Positions 34,640 to 45,879 of a DNA stretch of 64,000 bases are shown here, piece after piece. The stretch is from positions 462,110,867 to 462,174,866 of the forward strand of contig NC_133666.1 in the NCBI RefSeq assembly GCF_037893015.1, in the 5' to 3' direction. Made by a program: the position numbers and the translations under genes. This stretch comes from Macrotis lagotis. Taxonomy: Eukaryota; Chordata; Mammalia; Peramelemorphia; Peramelidae. A model generated the notes under the pieces. That model worked only from the letters and a program-made list of their open reading frames with translations. It was not told the DNA's origin and did no database searches. The first letter of the stretch is position 1. The number at the start of each line of letters is the position of its first letter.

Positions 34640-35315
34640 ATCTTTCATACCCATTCCCCTTCTACTCTAATTACCTTCTAATTTGTCTCATTTCCAATCT
34701 CTACTTTGAATCATTGGCAAATGAAATCTTTTGTGCTTTGGTCAGTCACTACTCTGATCAAAATTCTTCACCAGCTTCCTACTGTCTATTCAGTAAAGTC
34801 CCAGTACCTTAGCCTGATATTCAAGGATGATTTTCCTTTTCATTTTTATCTCATACAACTCTTTCAAAAGAATATTAAAATCTAGCTCTCAAACACCCCC
34901 AAAACACTACGTTTTTCAGTTTCTGGCTCTGACCTATTCTTGGGCTCCTCTTAAACTATAATCTTTACCTGTTGAAATCCCGTCTTTTAATATTGATCTA
35001 GTTGTTAATAACCCTGTTTCTTTCTCTTCCAACATATAATGAGCGTTCCCTATTCTGCCTTCTCATGGTTGCCCATAGACCTTTCTACATGGTCAAATCT
35101 ATAAATTAACTTCTCTGATTCTATTAACTTTACCAACATGGTTATTAGCCTATTCCCCCAATCTTCCCTTTTATGCTTTGCCTTTCCCAATTAAAAATGT
35201 AAAATCCTTGAAGGAAGGGATTCTTAGTCTTTTAGCTTATATTTCTATCCCCAAAATTTAGCACAGTGTCTGGAATATCATATGTACTTAATAAATGTGT
35301 ATTGATGTGACATAT
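34640..35315 (+). mobile_element. L2 LINE, 3' part, sense
   Basis: ATTCTTCACCAGCTTCCTAC, GATATTCAAGGATGATTTTC, then the 3' end AAATTTAGCACAGTGTCTGG, ATATCATATGTACTTAATAA and ATGTGTATTGATG. Confidence 0.75.
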
Positions 35316-35534
35316 TATCTTCCCTAAAAGAGAGGTATCAGACTTCCCACTTCCCCACCCCACCTGCAAAACCACTAAGTGTACCTGAATAAATTTAAAA
35401 TGTAATTGGTAAACAAAATAAGTAAAAAACAATAAAATATAAATAATGCTACTATGTGGCTTCTAAGTCAGTTTCTATTTGATTTTAATTCTAGAAGACT
35501 ATAATGCCCCTAAGTGAAAGAAACAGGTGGGGTT

Positions 35535-35620
35535 TTTTTATTCTATTTTTATCTCCTTGATGTCCAGATCAGTGTTTTGTATTCAGCAGATGATAAATAT
35601 TTGCTTTAAATTGTTGTTAC
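35535..35620 (+). mobile_element. L2 LINE 3' end
   Basis: ATCTCCTTGATGTCCAGATC, then GATGATAAATATTTGCTTTA. Confidence 0.5.
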
Positions 35621-35629
35621 CCTAAAATA

Positions 35630-36100
35630 TTTTAACACACTGCCACATCTCATTTTTACATAGATGGTTCTTGTGTCTGGGGACATATTTTGACTTGTTA
35701 GTCTTCATTCATGTAATAAATTGTGTAGTAATGCAACTGAATGGTACAACCATTAGTAGATGTAAACAACTCATAAAATCTGTTGAATGTGAAAGGAAAA
35801 GGCTACAACTTAATTGGGAAGCTATGCATGTATTTAGCTATCATAGTAGTGTCAAATTTAAAAAGAAATGGAACTACTAAATCGTACATAATTGAAAACC
35901 ACATATTAATAGAATATATACATTATATATTGCTGTATTTTGCTTATTTTGTTTAATATTTCCCAAATACATTTTAATCTGGCTTTGTTTAACACCTCTG
36001 ATCTAATTCCTTTGTTAGATCCTACAATAAAGTGACAGTTTTATTAGTTAGTAAACTAAATTAATATGCAATAGGACAATATAATTACAATTGTCAAAAA
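35630..36100. other. Unassigned DNA
   Basis: AT-rich, no recognised feature. Confidence 0.3.
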
Positions 36101-36104
36101 AAAT

Positions 36105-36240
36105 AGGGGGTGGCTAGGTGGCACAGTGAATAGAGCACCGGCCCTGGAGTCAGTACCTGAGTTCAAATCCAACCTCAGACACTTAATAATTACCTAGCTT
36201 TGTGGCCTTGGAGAAGCCACTTAACCCTATTGCCTTAAAT
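36105..36240 (+). mobile_element. Young SINE, plus strand, with internal 6-base deletion
   Basis: GGGGTGGCTAGGTGGCACAG, AGCACCGGCCCTGGAGTCAG then directly TACCTGAGTTC (the usual AGGAGT is missing), TACCTAGCTTTGTGGCCTTG. Confidence 0.9.
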
Positions 36241-36315
36241 AAAAATAATTTTTTTTAAAAAAAGAAAATTAAGCATAGAGTGGTTTGATTACAAACCATT
36301 AGCTTGTTTTGGGGG

Positions 36316-36466
36316 GGTGGCATTTGGTTTTTACAAAGCAATGGAGTTAAGTAACTTACCCATGATCACACAGCTAAATGAGTATTAAGTATCGAGACCA
36401 TATTTGAACTCAAGGCCTCCTGACTCCAAGGTCAGTGCTCTATCCACTGTGCCACCTAGCATCCCC
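36316..36466 (-). mobile_element. Young-type SINE, minus strand, diverged
   Basis: Reverse complement of the same family: ATCACACAGCTAAATGAGTA, CTGACTCCAAGGTCAGTGCT, CACTGTGCCACCTAGC. It lies in opposite orientation to the SINE at 36105, about 75 bases away. Confidence 0.85.
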
Positions 36467-36469
36467 TTG

Positions 36470-37660
36470 GTTACAAATTTTTATGTTTTTTCCAGTCAAA
36501 TAGTTATCTCCAGTGATCTCTTCTATATCAGTATCAGTGTGTACAAAGGGGTAAGGGTGGAAACTGAAACCTAATTTTGATATATTCAATCAGATTCAGT
36601 TGTAACTATCAACCTAGAAGTAAAAGACATGTAAAAAACTGACTTTTAAAGAGAAAAATCTTTTTTTTGAAAATAATAGGTTATATTTCACACCTGAAGT
36701 GCTTTCTCCTAAAAGCCTTTCTTGTCAACCTTTTAAAGAGAAAAGAAAAGAAAAGGCTCAAAGGCAATAGATGTCAGATTTCCCCTTGACATCAATCATT
36801 TCCAGCACATAAGGAAAAGGCTTTCATTTGATGAGAAATAAGAGTTTGGAAAATGTTTCCCCTCAAAGCTCCCTTGCACATATTTCAAGAAGTCTCATCA
36901 GGTAAAGAAAATATATAATTATGGGAGCAAGGGGGTGTTTTGTAGAAAATAATCCTGTGTTTTGAAAAGGTGGGGGGAAAGGCTCTGAGGGGTCATTGCA
37001 AACTTTCCTAAACTCCTTTTTTCAAAGCAAAACTATTTTCAGAGAGAAAAAGCACCAGACTTCAATTCACACCAGATCCAGAATGTACACTAGATCCTGC
37101 ATTAGGTCCTAGATCCTGAATTCTTAGTTCTCCATTCAATGTCAGGCCCTGCTGAACATGTGGGTTGAGCATCACTTTTGGACTGTATTATTCTTGCCTA
37201 CTCTACTTTTCCCACTCAAAAGAGAACTAGCCACAAAAGCTAAGCAAATTGAATTGAATATTTTTCTGAAAGTCCTTGGTTGAATACCTTACATATTTTC
37301 TAGAGACAAACAGGATCTGAAAGAGACAAATAAGGGTAGAAACACTTATGGAGAAGAGACATACCACCAGCAACAACCACTGACCCAACACCAAAGTCAG
37401 GAAAGTCCAAAGCCCCAGAAAAAACAGTGAACTGCAAAATACCAGGTTAGATCCTCACAATCACCACTATTAAAAGTGAACTTTGACAGGTTGAATCTCT
37501 ACAACTGCCTATACAGGTACTACAAATCCAACCTGCTCAACAGATATAATTATTGAAGACTCAGAAAAATAATGTTGCAAACAAAGTTCTTAATATTATT
37601 AAATGACTCATCATCAGAAAATTATAGGGTTCAATAACTAGAAATAACAGTAACTGTGCC
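36470..37660. other. Unassigned DNA
   Basis: No gene or clear repeat. 37075-37120 carries a small local repeat of CTAGATCCTG. Confidence 0.3.
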
Positions 37661-37661
37661 C

Positions 37662-37835
37662 AGCAGCTGGTGGGGCAGTGGACAGAGCATTCAGCCTAGT
37701 GTCAGAAGACCAAACTTCAAATATAGCCTCCAAATCTTGCTAGCTACAGGATCCAGGGCAAGTCATTTGCTGTGTCCTTAAGTTTCCAAAACTGTAAAAT
37801 GGGAATAATAATGTCACATATCTCTCAGGGTTATG
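37662..37835 (+). mobile_element. MIR/CORE-like SINE
   Basis: GGTGGGGCAGTGGACAGAGC, GGGCAAGTCATTTGCTGTGT, AAACTGTAAAATGGGAATAA, TCTCTCAGGGTTATGATC. Confidence 0.7.
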
Positions 37836-37869
37836 ATCATCAAACATACACACTATTCCTCTTTAGATT

Positions 37870-38590
37870 GAACTGTCCCTTCCCATGCTCTCTGTCTCTT
37901 CCAATGTGCTTTCTCTGCAATTAACAAAGTATTTTCATCTTAATTATTATCCTCTTCCACTTCTTCCACCTTCTGACAGGTAATGAGACCTGGCTTTCCC
38001 CTTAGGTTACACCACATACCTAATCATCCTTTCCAACAGTACCAGTTGAACTTTCAGTCATCACTTTTCCTTTTGAATCTCTGGGAGTCTCCACTGGTAG
38101 GAGATTTGAAATATTCCTAATTCTTCATCATCACCTCTATACTCACTCTCCACCAATATCCCTTTTTTGAAGTTCATTCTATTCAAATTAGTCATCCAGT
38201 GAAGATCTTCATGATTGCTACCCATTAATGTCCATGACATTCTCCTTTCTTCCCCAAAGTGTTCAATCCCTAACTCATAGTCTTTCACCAACCACAACTT
38301 CTACTCTCAACTAGGGGACCTCAAAAAAATGTATACTCTGTCAAATATACCCCATCTATACCCTCTCTATTTTTCAATCTATTCATTTCCCATGACCTGC
38401 TTATTCTCTTGATCTCAGTTGCACAGAGATTGTTATGACTTTAACCTTGCCATAAACCATAAATGTTCCACTTCTGTGTTCATATATGCTGAAATTCTTT
38501 TATCCTATCATCCCAATCACACCCAACCAAATTACAACTCTATATTACTCCCACCATTTTCTTCCTTCACTCATATTCACATGCTGTTGA
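37870..38590 (+). mobile_element. L2 LINE, endonuclease region, sense
   Basis: GAGACCTGGCTTTCCCCTTA fits the L2 endonuclease ETWLSP motif. GAAATTCTTTTATCCTATCA parallels GAAATCCCTTTATCCTATCA in the copy at 45880. No frame is intact. Confidence 0.6.
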
Positions 38591-38689
38591 ATGGAGGTAG
38601 AGTAAATCTGGAGAAATTACTGGACCTGGAAGCCAGGATATGGAGATGGATAGTTCTTGAGAGTATTACAAGCAATAAAAAAGCATAAA

Positions 38690-39025
38690 GTCACCAAGAT
38701 TGAGTAATATTTTTAAGGAAAGGCAAGTATGTCAATTTAGTAGGATCACATAGATCACAGAGAAGATGAGGTGGAAGACTGGCAAGGTAGGAAGACTCTA
38801 AGTTATTGTGGGCTTTTAAAGTAGAGCATTGTATTTTTGGTCCTAGGGGCAATATAGGAAGCCATTGGAGTTTTAGTAAGTGATATGGTCAAATCTATGC
38901 TTTAGGAAAATCACTTCAGCAGCTGGAATGGGAAGAGACTTGGGACAGAGAAACCAAATAGAAGAATATTACATTAGTCCAGTGTGAAATTACAAGAGCC
39001 TGAACTAGGATGATGGAAGATAAGA
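38690..39025 (-). mobile_element. L2 LINE, ORF2 C-terminal region, antisense
   Basis: AATATAGGAAGCCATTGGAG, AAGTGATATGGTCAAATCTA, GGAAAATCACTTCAGCAGCT, CATTAGTCCAGTGTGAAATT parallel the copy at 16150-16380. Confidence 0.7.
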
Positions 39026-39044
39026 AAACATATACAAGAGATGA

Positions 39045-39165
39045 TCAGTTATTTGTACTTCATTATTAAAGAGAACAAATGGTAACAGTAGAGTAATATC
39101 TTGACTTAATGAGTGAATTGGATTTAAGTGTGGCATTGCTTTGTCACTGAATCCCAGGGTCTACC
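39045..39165 (-). mobile_element. RTE-tailed SINE fragment, minus strand
   Basis: TTGTACTTCATTATTAAAGA, GTGAATTGGATTTAAGTGTG, GCATTGCTTTGTCACTGA: the tail half of the family at 4512 and 30394. Confidence 0.65.
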
Positions 39166-39224
39166 AGGATTTTCATTGGAAAACCTCTGTTATGATTTAT
39201 CTTCCTCTTTTTAGAGGAATCTGA

Positions 39225-39304
39225 GAATATTTACTGTCACTTTTCTATTTGTATTCTTAACATTTAGCACAGAGAAAATGCTTTTCATTCATTCATTCAT
39301 TCAG
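39225..39304 (+). mobile_element. L2 3' end with (ATTC)n
   Basis: TCTTAACATTTAGCACAGAG, AAAATGCTTTTCATTCATTC; the L2 3' end with its tandem ATTC tail. Confidence 0.5.
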
Positions 39305-39533
39305 AAGCAAATCAGGTCCTTCATCATATGGGGCATCCCAGCTTAGGGTTTATACTATCAAAAATTTAAAGATTCTCTTCTCAAAGGAAAATAAAAAAAC
39401 AAAAAAAATAGAAGTTCCTTGAAAATCAAAATGGATATGGATATGATTCTTGTCCTCCAGTTCCTGATCTTTTTAATAATACTTAAAGCAAGACTTCTAT
39501 CAAAAGGGTCAGCTTTAATATATTCTCATATTC

Positions 39534-39536
<3 letters not shown>

Positions 39537-39569
<33 letters not shown>
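39537..39569. repeat. (TC)n microsatellite
   Basis: About 16 TC units. Confidence 0.9.
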
Positions 39570-39574
<5 letters not shown>

Positions 39575-39599
39575 ATACACACAAAAACACACATGAGGG

Positions 39600-40090
39600 A
39601 GGGTTCAGTAGGGAATATGTATACTAGTAAATGACTATTTTAAAAAGAGAGTGATCAAGAAAACTTCCTTTAAAAGAAAAAACAGGTCAGCTGATCTGAA
39701 TGTGTGGGCTGGACATGATGAATAGATCCATTGTTGAGTACTTTTTAACTACTACACTCTTTGGCTCACATTTGCCTATTACTAAGTTTTTTCATCCCAT
39801 ATCCACATATCTATGTCTCATATGATTTTGAGAGAGGTTAACTGTTATTGATCCTCCACAAGACTTTGGGGAAAGATTGAAAAACAGAAAGTGGGGTGTG
39901 AATGAGGGGACCATTGAGAGAGGGAAAGGGGGAGATCTTAGACAAGGAGGGCTAGAAAAACAAATAAACAAATGGGAAAATCAGAGGTGAGTAGTGCCAA
40001 AGTAAGAACTAATTGGTTCTATAGGAAACTGCTCCCCAGATTATTAAAGAAAATAGTCTTTAAATGCAGTGGAGGTTAAAGAAAGAGAGA
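39600..40090. other. Unassigned DNA
   Basis: No recognised repeat or gene. Confidence 0.3.
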
Positions 40091-40094
40091 GGAG

Positions 40095-40310
40095 GAAATG
40101 ACCCATGTCTGACTAGGAGGACACTTGCTCTCTGTAGCAAACTGCCAGCTGCTTGCGGAGCATGATGCTCCAGTTCTGGCTGACAGCAACTCCTAGGGCA
40201 GCACTCAGTTCCACAGCCTCTGCTGCCCCTCTGTGGTCACTGTTCTTGTGACTGGCTATTCTCCATTTCCTCTCTTTCCTATTCTGGGGAGTCTATGACT
40301 TAAAACAGAA
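40095..40310. other. GC-richer stretch of unknown nature
   Basis: Compositionally distinct from its AT-rich surroundings (for example GCAGCACTCAGTTCCACAGC and CTCTGCTGCCCCTCTGTGGT) and not a repeat I recognise. No long frame or splice pair is evident. It could be an untranslated exon, regulatory DNA or an old element. Confidence 0.3.
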
Positions 40311-40395
40311 TGATGACTCTTCCTACACAGTTGGCCATGCTTTTTCTGAAAATAAAACAATACCAGGTTGTAAATGAGAGAGGATGGTCAAATCA

Positions 40396-40396
<1 letters not shown>

Positions 40397-40449
<53 letters not shown>
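40397..40449. repeat. (ATT)n microsatellite
   Basis: About 17 perfect ATT units. Confidence 0.95.
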
Positions 40450-40451
<2 letters not shown>

Positions 40452-41340
40452 ACCAGCACCCAGCACCCAGACCTTTTGTAAAGATTATTACTGATTTATC
40501 CATAGGAGCAGCTCAAACAGTGGTACTAATGACTGGGAGAAATGTGTAATGAGGCCCTAGAGGCTGCCTGACTCTATTAATATAAAGATCATTTATTAAT
40601 CATTTTAAGCTGGAAAAGTGACTCAAACTAAGTTGAGCCTTCCTCCATCCTCCCCATCAGGATCTCTGCCTCTGCCTCTGTCTTTAAAATGGAACATAGA
40701 AATCACTATAGAATATAATACTTATTGGCCACAGACACTGGATCCTCTGTAAATCCCAGAGAATGGAAAGAAGGGGAGGAGTAACTAAGCAACATTGCTG
40801 TGAAAAGTTGCCAAAAAAATTTTGAAAACCAATTTTTCAAGAGTATTTCTTACTCAATCTCTGGAGAAGACCATTCCACAGGGCACCCAAGAGAGAAACC
40901 TCTTACTCCCAGATTAAGAACCAGTATTTTCTGGCTGAACAACTTCCAGTACGCCTAAAGAGATTTCCATAGAAATTGAGATGAAAAGGAAATTTAAAAA
41001 AAAAAATGAAGGATGTAACTAACTCAAGTTAAAAAATTTAAGCTCTTAGAAGGCATGGATATTTTTTATTTTTATTTTGTCAAATGAATTAAATAAGGTG
41101 GAGAAAGACAGTATGTATCAAAGACATTACCTGAACCCTAACTCCAAGACCAGCTATCTATCTATTCTTCCACAGGAAAATAATGTAGGAATTAAGATTC
41201 AGTAGAGTGGAAAGGAGAAGTATTTACAAAAGCGACTTAAGTGAAAAAACATCTCAGAATTAGAGACCTCAAGAGATTATCTCTTTTAAATCTGTGGGAT
41301 ATGTGTCCCCTGCTCTTTCTATACCAATAGAGAAGTCTTG
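40450..41340. other. Unassigned DNA
   Basis: No recognised coding or repeat content. Confidence 0.3.
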
Positions 41341-41348
41341 GTGAAACA

Positions 41349-41565
41349 AGAGTGCTGGGTTTGGGAATAGGAAAATCTGAATTCAAATCCAGCCTCAAAC
41401 ACTAACTGTTCAACTCTGGGCAAGTCACTTAACCTCTTGTTCCTGAGTTTCTTCAAATATTAATAAAATTGGTATTTTTATAATAATGATAACTACCTCC
41501 CAGGGTTGTTGAGAGGATAAAATATTATAAAAAGTTGTTGGCAAATATTCCTTACTACATAAGTG
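41349..41565 (+). mobile_element. MIR SINE
   Basis: TGAATTCAAATCCAGCCTCA, CTCTGGGCAAGTCACTTAAC, CTCCCAGGGTTGTTGAGAGG. Confidence 0.8.
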
Positions 41566-41767
41566 CTTATTCCTTCTAATCCCTTCCCTTTCATGCTAGA
41601 TAAAGTAAATAAAGTAAAACTGAGAAAGTAATCCTTATCCCTTATAGGAAGTACAGTTATACCTTCTACATCATGATTTTATTCAACATGTTCTCACTAT
41701 ATCATCCTATATCACAGACATTAAATGGGAATTTGAGGGAAGTTTTGCAGAAATCACAAAAAGTTTG

Positions 41768-42347
41768 TTGATAAGGCCACTCCCCACTCACTCTGCCCTA
41801 AAACCCTTGTTAAATCAGAAAACATTAATTTTATTATTTACATGCCCTGCCTTATCAGTACCTTTTGTCTCTCACCTGCTTAAGACAATTCTTGCCCTTT
41901 TCAACTTGAGACCCCAGATATGCTTATTTATTGCCAGTCCTGCCAGCAGCATTGTCCACACAGAATTCTAATTAGGAATTGATAAGCCTTACCTTTTTCC
42001 TAACTGCTTCTTATTTGCATCATTCACCTGCAGTCTCCTCTGACTTCCAAAATCTACCTTACCCAACTAAACAGACATGTTTTAAGACTTTAATGTAGGT
42101 TAGTTGCCTCTTTCTGGCACCATCTCACGGGGGGTGGGGGGAGGTTCACTACTGACTTAAACAGACTTTATTAAGAAAATTTTCCCTTCCTTTTGCTCTG
42201 CCCTATTTAAAGAGCACAGGTTAAACTTCTCATTGCTAGAACATCTCCCAGTTCAAAGTCCACTGTGCCTTTTCAGGGCCCAATAAAAAGCCTGCTTGCC
42301 TATGAGAAAGTCTTACATGCATTCTGAATTCTTAAATACTCTACATT
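41768..42347 (+). mobile_element. Probable solitary LTR of an endogenous retrovirus
   Basis: Looks like a class I type LTR: a TATA-like CTATTTAAAG at 42202-42211, an AATAAA at 42282-42287 about 75 bases on, and a downstream CCTGCTTGCC, then a T-rich, CA-ended stretch. The C-rich promoter-proximal region and spacing fit U3-R-U5. No internal retroviral sequence follows. The left limit (at TGTTGATAAGG) and right limit (CA near 42347) are estimates, and no target-site duplication was found. Confidence 0.5.
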
Positions 42348-42679
42348 GAACCCCATCACCATAACTAAACATTTAACCCAAATTTTACAATAAGGTCCTG
42401 TAAGCATCCCGTTAAAGAGAAAGATTCAATTCAGGTTTCTTCTCTTGTATGAAGGGAGAGCCAAAAATTTCTATGCAGACTTTCCAGATCTAGCAGAGAA
42501 GAGTAGGGAAGCTAATGCATCCCTAACTTATGCAATGTGGAAGGGATAACTGTATTACTCTTTGCATAAGAGGAGCAGGAGAATATCAGATCCACCTGAA
42601 AGAGTGGGAGAAAAGAGAAATACTTGAGAATAGAGTATAACATGGGTCAGGAATATCTTTATTATATAGGGATAAAAGG

Positions 42680-42966
42680 GAGATACATAAAGAGGCATAC
42701 TCTCAGAAAACTTCTCTTATGTTCCTTCCATGGTTTTTCTCTTTTTCTTAGTCCTAATTCCTCATACATAAAATGATCAAAATGTAAATATGTTAAACAA
42801 AGGTACATGTACAACTTTTAACAGACTGTTCACTGCTAAGGGGGAGAAGGGTAGGAGGAGAGGGTGATAGAAAAATGTATAACTTATAAATATGCAAATG
42901 GATGAATGTGGAAAAACATCCATAACCTATAAGTGGAAAAATAAAATATCAATTTTTTAAAAAGAA
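42680..42966 (+). mobile_element. L1 3' end, sense
   Basis: TTCCATGGTTTTTCTCTTTT, AATATGTTAAACAAAGGTAC, GGGGGAGAAGGGTAGGAGGA, ATCCATAACCTATAAGTGGA, then AAATAAAATATC: L1 3' UTR with its G-rich tract and A-rich end. Confidence 0.7.
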
Positions 42967-43134
42967 GCAAACTCACAGAAGCTCAGAACCTAGTTTCCTT
43001 TTCCCACATCTTGACTCACACTCCCCTCAACTCCTGGTCTACTGATTTTACAAATGCTTCCACCTTTGGGAAAAGCCCCAGTGTTTAGCTCTTACTAGAA
43101 GACTAGAAAGCTAGCCTATGCTAACTAGGCATGA

Positions 43135-43300
43135 TAAAATCATAGATCTAGAGTTGAAAGGGACTGGCACCCGCATATTAAAAATAAGGAATTGAGGCTT
43201 GGAGAAATTAAATGACTTATCTGGTAGAAAAGTACTAGATCTGAGATAGAAAGCAGGTCATCCAAAAGCCAAAGCACTTCCTCAGGCACTTTCCTATCTC
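43135..43300 (-). mobile_element. MIR or CR1/L3-like fragment, antisense
   Basis: AATCATAGATCTAGAGTTGA, AAATTAAATGACTTATCTGG, AGATCTGAGATAGAAAGCAG. Confidence 0.5.
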
Positions 43301-43309
43301 CTGAATAAG

Positions 43310-44275
43310 AAACTCAGAGCTAATGAAGAAACTCTAGAGTAGGAAACCATGACACAGAAAAAGATCAAATGCTAGGGATGGGAATTCATTCATATGAGAC
43401 TTCTAGTTACAGTCTTAGTCTGTGCCCAGGTGGCATAGTAAAAATTGGGTAAATATGTGATTATTTATCTAATTGGATTAATTTAAATAACCAACCAAAT
43501 GATTGAAACCCCCAAAGTGTACATATTGGCTTCTTTCTTGATCAGTTTAAGTAAAATCACACTAAATTCCTGTTGTCTAAACATAACCTCTAATAATTCT
43601 TTGACAAGTTTCTCCATTGACTACCAAATTCTAGCTGCTAATCAGAATCCCTTCTCATTTTGTCATATAGTCAGATGTGGGGGGGGGGGGGTGGCTAAGA
43701 TATGTGCCTTCAGATACCACATTTCCTAAAGGGAAAAAAGCTAATAAAAGGCAAAATGAAGTTATGTGGTCCTAATGATTGTATAATACAGAAAAGAAAG
43801 AAATTAATATATAATATATTAAAACTCAATTTTATGAAGAGGTCAAAGGCTCACCCATTAGATACAGATGAAACCAATATGAATTCTTTTTTATGAGTAA
43901 ATCCCTTTTTGTGTGTAAAAATCTGCTACTGAGGAGAGAGAGAGGGCAGTTGGTCCCTGGGAGAGTTTTCAATTGCAAAGGAGTTGTTATTATTGTCACT
44001 CATGAGCTCCCATCTGCTAGGTTCTGCATCATTTATCAGCCAGTAAGATTTAATTAGCTTTTAGCAAAGGATATTGATAAAGGTAGTAAAGACAGTTGTT
44101 ACAGAAACATTCCCCAAACTGGTAGCATATCTCCCTTTGCATCTACATGGTCACTAAGGAGAGATCAAACTTATAGAATATAAATGGGCAAGGGTTATCT
44201 AATAGCTCTTGATATTTGGAAGTCCTTTTTTCCTTTCTCAGAGTCCTTATGAAGTTACCATTTAAGTATAGTTCT
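43310..44275. other. Unassigned DNA
   Basis: Includes a G run at 43679-43691. 43915-44150 reads like a distinct old element but I cannot name it. Confidence 0.3.
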
Positions 44276-44280
44276 ATTTA

Positions 44281-44512
44281 GGAGGCAACTAAATGGCTTA
44301 GGGAATAGAGGGACTGGGCCTGGAATCAGGAAGATCTGGATTCAAATCTGACCAAAGACACTAGTTGTGTGACCTTGGGCAAGTCATTTAATTCACTGGA
44401 GAAAGAAATGGCAAACCACTCCAGTATATTACTAAGATAACCCTATGGCCACTATTGACATTCTATGGTCCATAGGATCGTAAATAATGGGACATGATTG
44501 GACAACAATATA
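44281..44512 (+). mobile_element. MIR/CORE-like SINE with marsupial-type tail
   Basis: AGGCAACTAAATGGCTTAGG, CTAGTTGTGTGACCTTGGGC, GGCAAACCACTCCAGTATAT, GGACATGATTGGACAACAA. Confidence 0.88.
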
Positions 44513-44514
44513 GC

Positions 44515-45035
44515 TCTCTTTTGAGTTTTTATATGCCCTTGTACAGTCCTGAAGTTGTTTGTCCTTGAACTGTCTAATTTAATCTCAGTGTGCTTCCTAA
44601 CTCCTATTTGAATGCACTGGCTTCTTATTGTACCTTGATCTTCAATGATTATCCTCAATGGAGGAGTTGAGAAAGAAGTGAAATGCTCCCTCTATACTTA
44701 TCTCTCCCCACCACCTTCTCCTTCCTACTCTCTTATATAGCCATAAAAATTTGCCTCTAAAATTTGTCTCACTAAACCTGGAGGTTTGTGAGGCTTAATT
44801 ACTTTTCTACTTCACTTCTAGCTTCAGAACAAGCTTTGCTTATCTGATAGACCATGAAGTATGTATAATTCAGCTAATCATTTTGTATAGTAAAATAAAA
44901 TTTATTTTGCAAAGCTAAATTAACTAAATACTTTATAAAAAAGATTACAGGATATAAACTATCTTATTTACATATAATACATATTTAAAATTTATTAAGT
45001 TGGTCAATTAATTAATTGGAAACTGGAAGAAAAAC
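44515..45035. other. Unassigned DNA
   Basis: No recognised gene or repeat. 44540-44680 contains CTTATTGTACCTTGATCTTC, perhaps old LINE sequence. Confidence 0.3.
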
Positions 45036-45037
45036 CC

Positions 45038-45053
45038 ATCTCTCTCTCTCTCT

Positions 45054-45127
<74 letters not shown>
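45038..45127. repeat. Compound (TC)n-(TA)n-(TG)n microsatellite
   Basis: About 16 bases TC, 37 bases TA and 36 bases TG in direct succession. Confidence 0.95.
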
Positions 45128-45129
<2 letters not shown>

Positions 45130-45130
<1 letters not shown>

Positions 45131-45540
45131 TAGATTTTCTATATTTAAAATTCAAAATATTTTATCTTCTTGGCAGAGTTCAGGCTACTTATTTAGAAGT
45201 TCTGACTAAAATTGAGAGAAATTAAAATTATTACCAAGAAGCAGAAAATTAGAGTATATATTCCCAAGTCCTATAAACATGATCAGGTGAAGCAGTACAG
45301 AACATTCACAAATGATTTTTAAAAAAAGATTAGTTGGCAGATATTGTTATCAGCATGTGTGTTTAGAAGGCTGAACAGCATGATTCAACATCTTTTTCAT
45401 CCATCTGTTTAACTTATATGCATCACATAATGTACTGGGCAGTTTATTTTAAAATTCTAATTGCAAAACAGTGTTTTAAATTGCTTCTTTTGAAATTGTG
45501 ACTAGATATTAAATGAAGAGACAAAAATGTTAAATTTTTA
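45130..45540. other. Unassigned DNA
   Basis: AT-rich, no recognised content. Confidence 0.3.
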
Positions 45541-45549
45541 TAAGTAAGA

Positions 45550-45770
45550 TGGCCATTTTTATTCAGGAAACAAATCAAAGAATGTTAGAAGTGGACAGAA
45601 TGTTAGAAATTATATATTCCAATTCAATAGATGATTTTATAGATGAAGAAGTTGAATCTGAGAGAGATTCAAATGACTTGCTTAAAATTGAACAACTAAT
45701 CCAGGGATCACTACTAAAACTGACTTACAAACCAATCCTTCTTGGTATGCAATGCAAACCCTGCTTCCAT
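45550..45770 (-). mobile_element. MIR SINE, antisense
   Basis: GATTTTATAGATGAAGAAGT, AAATGACTTGCTTAAAATTG, CCAGGGATCACTACTAAAAC. The 113-codon frame across it is incidental. Confidence 0.65.
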
Positions 45771-45879
45771 AAGTCATATACCTTTCCATCTCCCTATTCC
45801 AATGACACTTCTCAATGGCTACCAGAAAGAAAAAACTACTCCCCAACCCCATATGTCTGTTCCTTCATTTTCATCTATA

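Noticed and set aside
40310..40549. Poly-isoleucine protein
   Set aside because: Translation of the (ATT)n tract.
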